Below are positions 5,360-7,203 of a stretch of 7,203 bases of DNA, in pieces. The DNA is taken from NCBI GenBank assembly GCA_947447095.1, contig CANFIL010000064.1, forward strand, positions 1-7,203, read 5' to 3'. Each line of letters starts with the position of its first letter. The first letter of the stretch is position 1. Source of the stretch: Actinomycetota bacterium. GTDB lineage: Bacteria; Actinomycetota; Actinomycetes; S36-B12; UBA5976. A program made the position numbers and the translations under genes. The notes beneath the pieces are model-generated. The model saw nothing but the letters and a program-made list of their open reading frames with translations. It searched no databases and was not told the DNA's origin.

Positions 5360-7033
5360 TTACTGTGCGTTTGGACGCTTGTACCAATCGACGTATTCCG
5401 GCGCCAATGGAGTCTTTTCCTGAATCAGGTCGGCTGCACGTTCGGCAACCATCATGGTTGGCGCGTACAAGTTTGCATTGGTGACGTATGGGAATACCGA
5501 TGCATCAACAACACGAAGGCCTTCGACGCCGTGAACCTTCATGGTGTTTGGATCGATAACACTCATTTCGTCTGTACCCATTTTTGCAGTACATGATGGG
5601 TGGTAAGCCGTCTCTGCATCCTTAGCCACCCACTCGAGAATTTCTTCTGGAGTCTGTACGGATGGTCCCGGCGAGATTTCGCCATCGCTGTATTCATCGA
5701 ATGCTGCCTGGTTCAAGATGTTACGAGTGACCTGAATTGCTTCAACCCATTCGCGGCGATCTTGTTCGGTCGACAGATAATTAAACAAAATCGAAGGCTT
5801 TTCCATTGGGTCAGCGCTCTTGATTTCAATACGTCCACGTGCATCGGAGTACATCGGACCAACGTGAACCTGGTAACCATGGCCCTGTTCAATCGCGGTT
5901 CCGTCATAACGGACAGCGATTGGCAGGAAGTGGTACATCAAGTTCGGGTACTTCACCTCGTCGTTTGAGCAGGCGAAACCGCCACCTTCGAAGTGGTTGG
6001 TAGCACCTGGTCCCTTGCGAGCGAACAACCATGCAGCGCCAATGAACGGACGCTTCCAGAACGCAAGGTTCGGGTTCATGGTGATCGGCTGCTTGCATGC
6101 ATGCTGAATGTAAACCTCAAGGTGATCCTGCAAGTTTGCACCCACACCTGGCAGGTCCTTCACAACAGGAATGCCATGCTTCTTGAGAAGTTCAGCTGGA
6201 CCAATTCCGGAGAGCTGAAGAACCTGTGGTGTGTTGATTGCGCCACCACAAAGAATGATTTCCTTTGCGCGGTATTCAACAATCTTCTTACCATTCTGAG
6301 CGACAACGCCAACTGCCTTGTCACCTTCAAAGATCACGCGATGAACTTGATGACGTGTCTTGATAGTCAGATTCTTGCGATCCATAACCGGATGCAAGTA
6401 GGCGCGAGCCGATGACCAACGACGACCCTTCTTGACGTTCTTATCGAACGGGCCGAAACCTTCTTGGCTAAAGCCATTCACATCATCGGTGCGCTTGAAG
6501 CCAGCAGAAACGGCAGCATCAAAGAACGCCTTGAACAACGGATTCTTTGCAGGACCCTTTTCCAAGTACAACGGACCGCTATGACCACGGTAGGTGTTGT
6601 CGTTTGGAACGCCAGTCGCATTTTCCATCTTCTTGAAGTATGGAAGGCAATGTGCGAAGTCCCAGTTCTCCATGCCGGCATCCTTGGACCAACGTTCGTA
6701 GTCCATTGGGTTACCGCGCTGGAAGATCATTCCGTTAATCGAGCCTGATCCGCCAAGTACCTTGCCGCGACCTTGGTAGACACGACGGCCGTTCATGTGT
6801 GGCTCTGGATCTGTTTCGTACATCCAGTCGTAGAACTTGTTTCCAATTGGGAAGGTCAAAGCTGCTGGCATGTGAATGTAAACATCCCACCAGTAGTCCG
6901 GACGACCGGCTTCAAGAACGAGAACTTCATTCTCTGGATTTTCAGAGAGACGATTGCCAAGTACCGAACCGGCTGAACCGCCACCGATGATGACGTAGTC
7001 ATATTCCTTGGCAGATGTTTTTGTTTCTGTCAT
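5360..7033 (-). CDS. betA: Choline dehydrogenase-like GMC flavoprotein oxidoreductase
   Basis: A 557-residue FAD enzyme, almost the length of E. coli BetA (556) and alignable with it from end to end by memory. BetA oxidises choline to betaine aldehyde, and can carry on to glycine betaine, the osmoprotectant. FAD-binding motif: DYVIIGGGSAGSVLGNRL at 12-29. GMC signature 1: GRGKVLGGSGSINGM at 88-102. GMC signature 2: GAINTPQVLQLSGIG at 264-278. BetA-like landmarks include NHFEGGGF (346-353), YHFLPIAVRYDG (367-378) and ILFNYLSTEQD (415-425). The catalytic pair is probably His478 in AYHPSCTAKMG and Asn521 in TNANLYAPTMM; the more common HPxGT form is replaced by HPSCT. The start ATG overlaps the folD stop as TAATG, with AAGGA 8 nt upstream. 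No betaine aldehyde dehydrogenase or choline carrier is visible here. Another GMC alcohol dehydrogenase is possible but less likely. Confidence 0.88.
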   Translation of the reverse strand: MTETKTSAKEYDYVIIGGGSAGSVLGNRLSENPENEVLVLEAGRPDYWWDVYIHMPAALTFPIGNKFYDWMYETDPEPHMNGRRVYQGRGKVLGGSGSINGMIFQRGNPMDYERWSKDAGMENWDFAHCLPYFKKMENATGVPNDNTYRGHSGPLYLEKGPAKNPLFKAFFDAAVSAGFKRTDDVNGFSQEGFGPFDKNVKKGRRWSSARAYLHPVMDRKNLTIKTRHQVHRVIFEGDKAVGVVAQNGKKIVEYRAKEIILCGGAINTPQVLQLSGIGPAELLKKHGIPVVKDLPGVGANLQDHLEVYIQHACKQPITMNPNLAFWKRPFIGAAWLFARKGPGATNHFEGGGFACSNDEVKYPNLMYHFLPIAVRYDGTAIEQGHGYQVHVGPMYSDARGRIEIKSADPMEKPSILFNYLSTEQDRREWVEAIQVTRNILNQAAFDEYSDGEISPGPSVQTPEEILEWVAKDAETAYHPSCTAKMGTDEMSVIDPNTMKVHGVEGLRVVDASVFPYVTNANLYAPTMMVAERAADLIQEKTPLAPEYVDWYKRPNAQ

Positions 7034-7203
7034 TAGATAAGTCCTTCTGCGGTATCGACAACATTCTTAACAAGCATTGCGCGAGTCATTGGGCCAGTGC
7101 CACCAGGCATTGGTGCGATCCAGCCAGCGACTTCAGCACAGGCAGGATCAAGATCGCCCAAGAGTCCAGCATCTGTACGGGTGATGCCGACGTCCAGAAG
7201 AGC
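7033..7203 (-). CDS. folD: FolD, methylenetetrahydrofolate dehydrogenase/cyclohydrolase, C-terminal 56 residues (cut by window edge)
   Basis: The minus-strand frame entering from the right edge gives 56 residues and ends with TAA at 7035-7033. It contains LLDVGITRTDAGLLGDLDP, then WIAPMPGGTGPMTRAMLVKN, which match the FolD end (DVG...GDV... TPVPGGVGPMT..ML..N). FolD interconverts 5,10-methylene-THF and 10-formyl-THF using NADP in the cytoplasm, normally with about 280-300 residues, so roughly the last fifth is visible. The PGGVGPMT motif reads PGGTGPMT here, and TPVP reads APMP. The stop and the betA start share one base (TAATG), so the two are translated from one message. Confidence 0.9.
   Translation of the reverse strand, partial: ALLDVGITRTDAGLLGDLDPACAEVAGWIAPMPGGTGPMTRAMLVKNVVDTAEGLI

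Noticed and set aside
5993..6415. 140-residue plus-strand open frame opposite betA
   Set aside because: It is fully antisense to a strongly conserved enzyme and has no recognisable domain or promoter.
1..7203. CRISPR arrays, IS elements, tRNA or rRNA genes, riboswitches
   Set aside because: No regularly spaced direct repeats, transposase or integrase domains, cloverleaf sequences or known aptamer cores were seen on either strand, and all gaps between genes are shorter than about 75 bases.

Overview
The window reads as chromosomal DNA of an actinobacterium with intermediate G+C. Three things point there: a streptogrisin/alpha-lytic type secreted protease with a pro-region, an actinobacterial-looking FolD C-terminus, and likely leaderless starts (TANNNT boxes 6-9 nt before ATG). 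The modest G+C (hand counts of a few lines give about 40-45% on the left and 50-60% on the right) would suit a planktonic or small-genome lineage rather than a soil Streptomyces. That placement is inference.

Layout. Positions 20-59 hold a long hairpin that closes a three-gene minus-strand unit, read from right to left: an ECF sigma factor (2457-1858), a single-pass membrane protein overlapping it by ATGA and placed where an anti-sigma factor usually sits (1861-1409), and a secreted S1 serine protease with signal peptide and pro-region (1343-72). Next come three DMT/EamA-family ten-helix transporters. Two are in tandem on the minus strand with a 17-nt overlap (4354-3389 and 3405-2506). The third is divergent on the plus strand (4402-5301) and starts 47 nt from the first. 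A bidirectional terminator (5317-5350) separates it from a convergent minus-strand pair: the 3' end of folD (from the window edge to 7033) and a full-length betA-like choline dehydrogenase (7033-5360), coupled by a TAATG overlap.

How the genes work together. The sigma, membrane protein and protease genes form a plausible cell-surface signalling cassette: the sigma factor directs transcription, the membrane protein with a short cytoplasmic tail and a Cys-containing outer domain may hold or sense it, and the protease is either its output or part of the sensing chain. The cassette is more A+T-rich than the rest, so it may be accessory. The folD-betA pair suggests choline/glycine betaine oxidation linked to folate one-carbon metabolism, since methyl groups from betaine breakdown can enter the tetrahydrofolate pool. 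The substrates of the three DMT proteins cannot be read from sequence.

No rRNA, tRNA, CRISPR array, transposase, recombinase or recognisable riboswitch was seen. No gene-free stretch exceeds about 75 bases. The most interesting part is the left cassette, where the membrane protein does not look like a standard zinc-type anti-sigma factor and the protease departs from the usual disulphide pattern.
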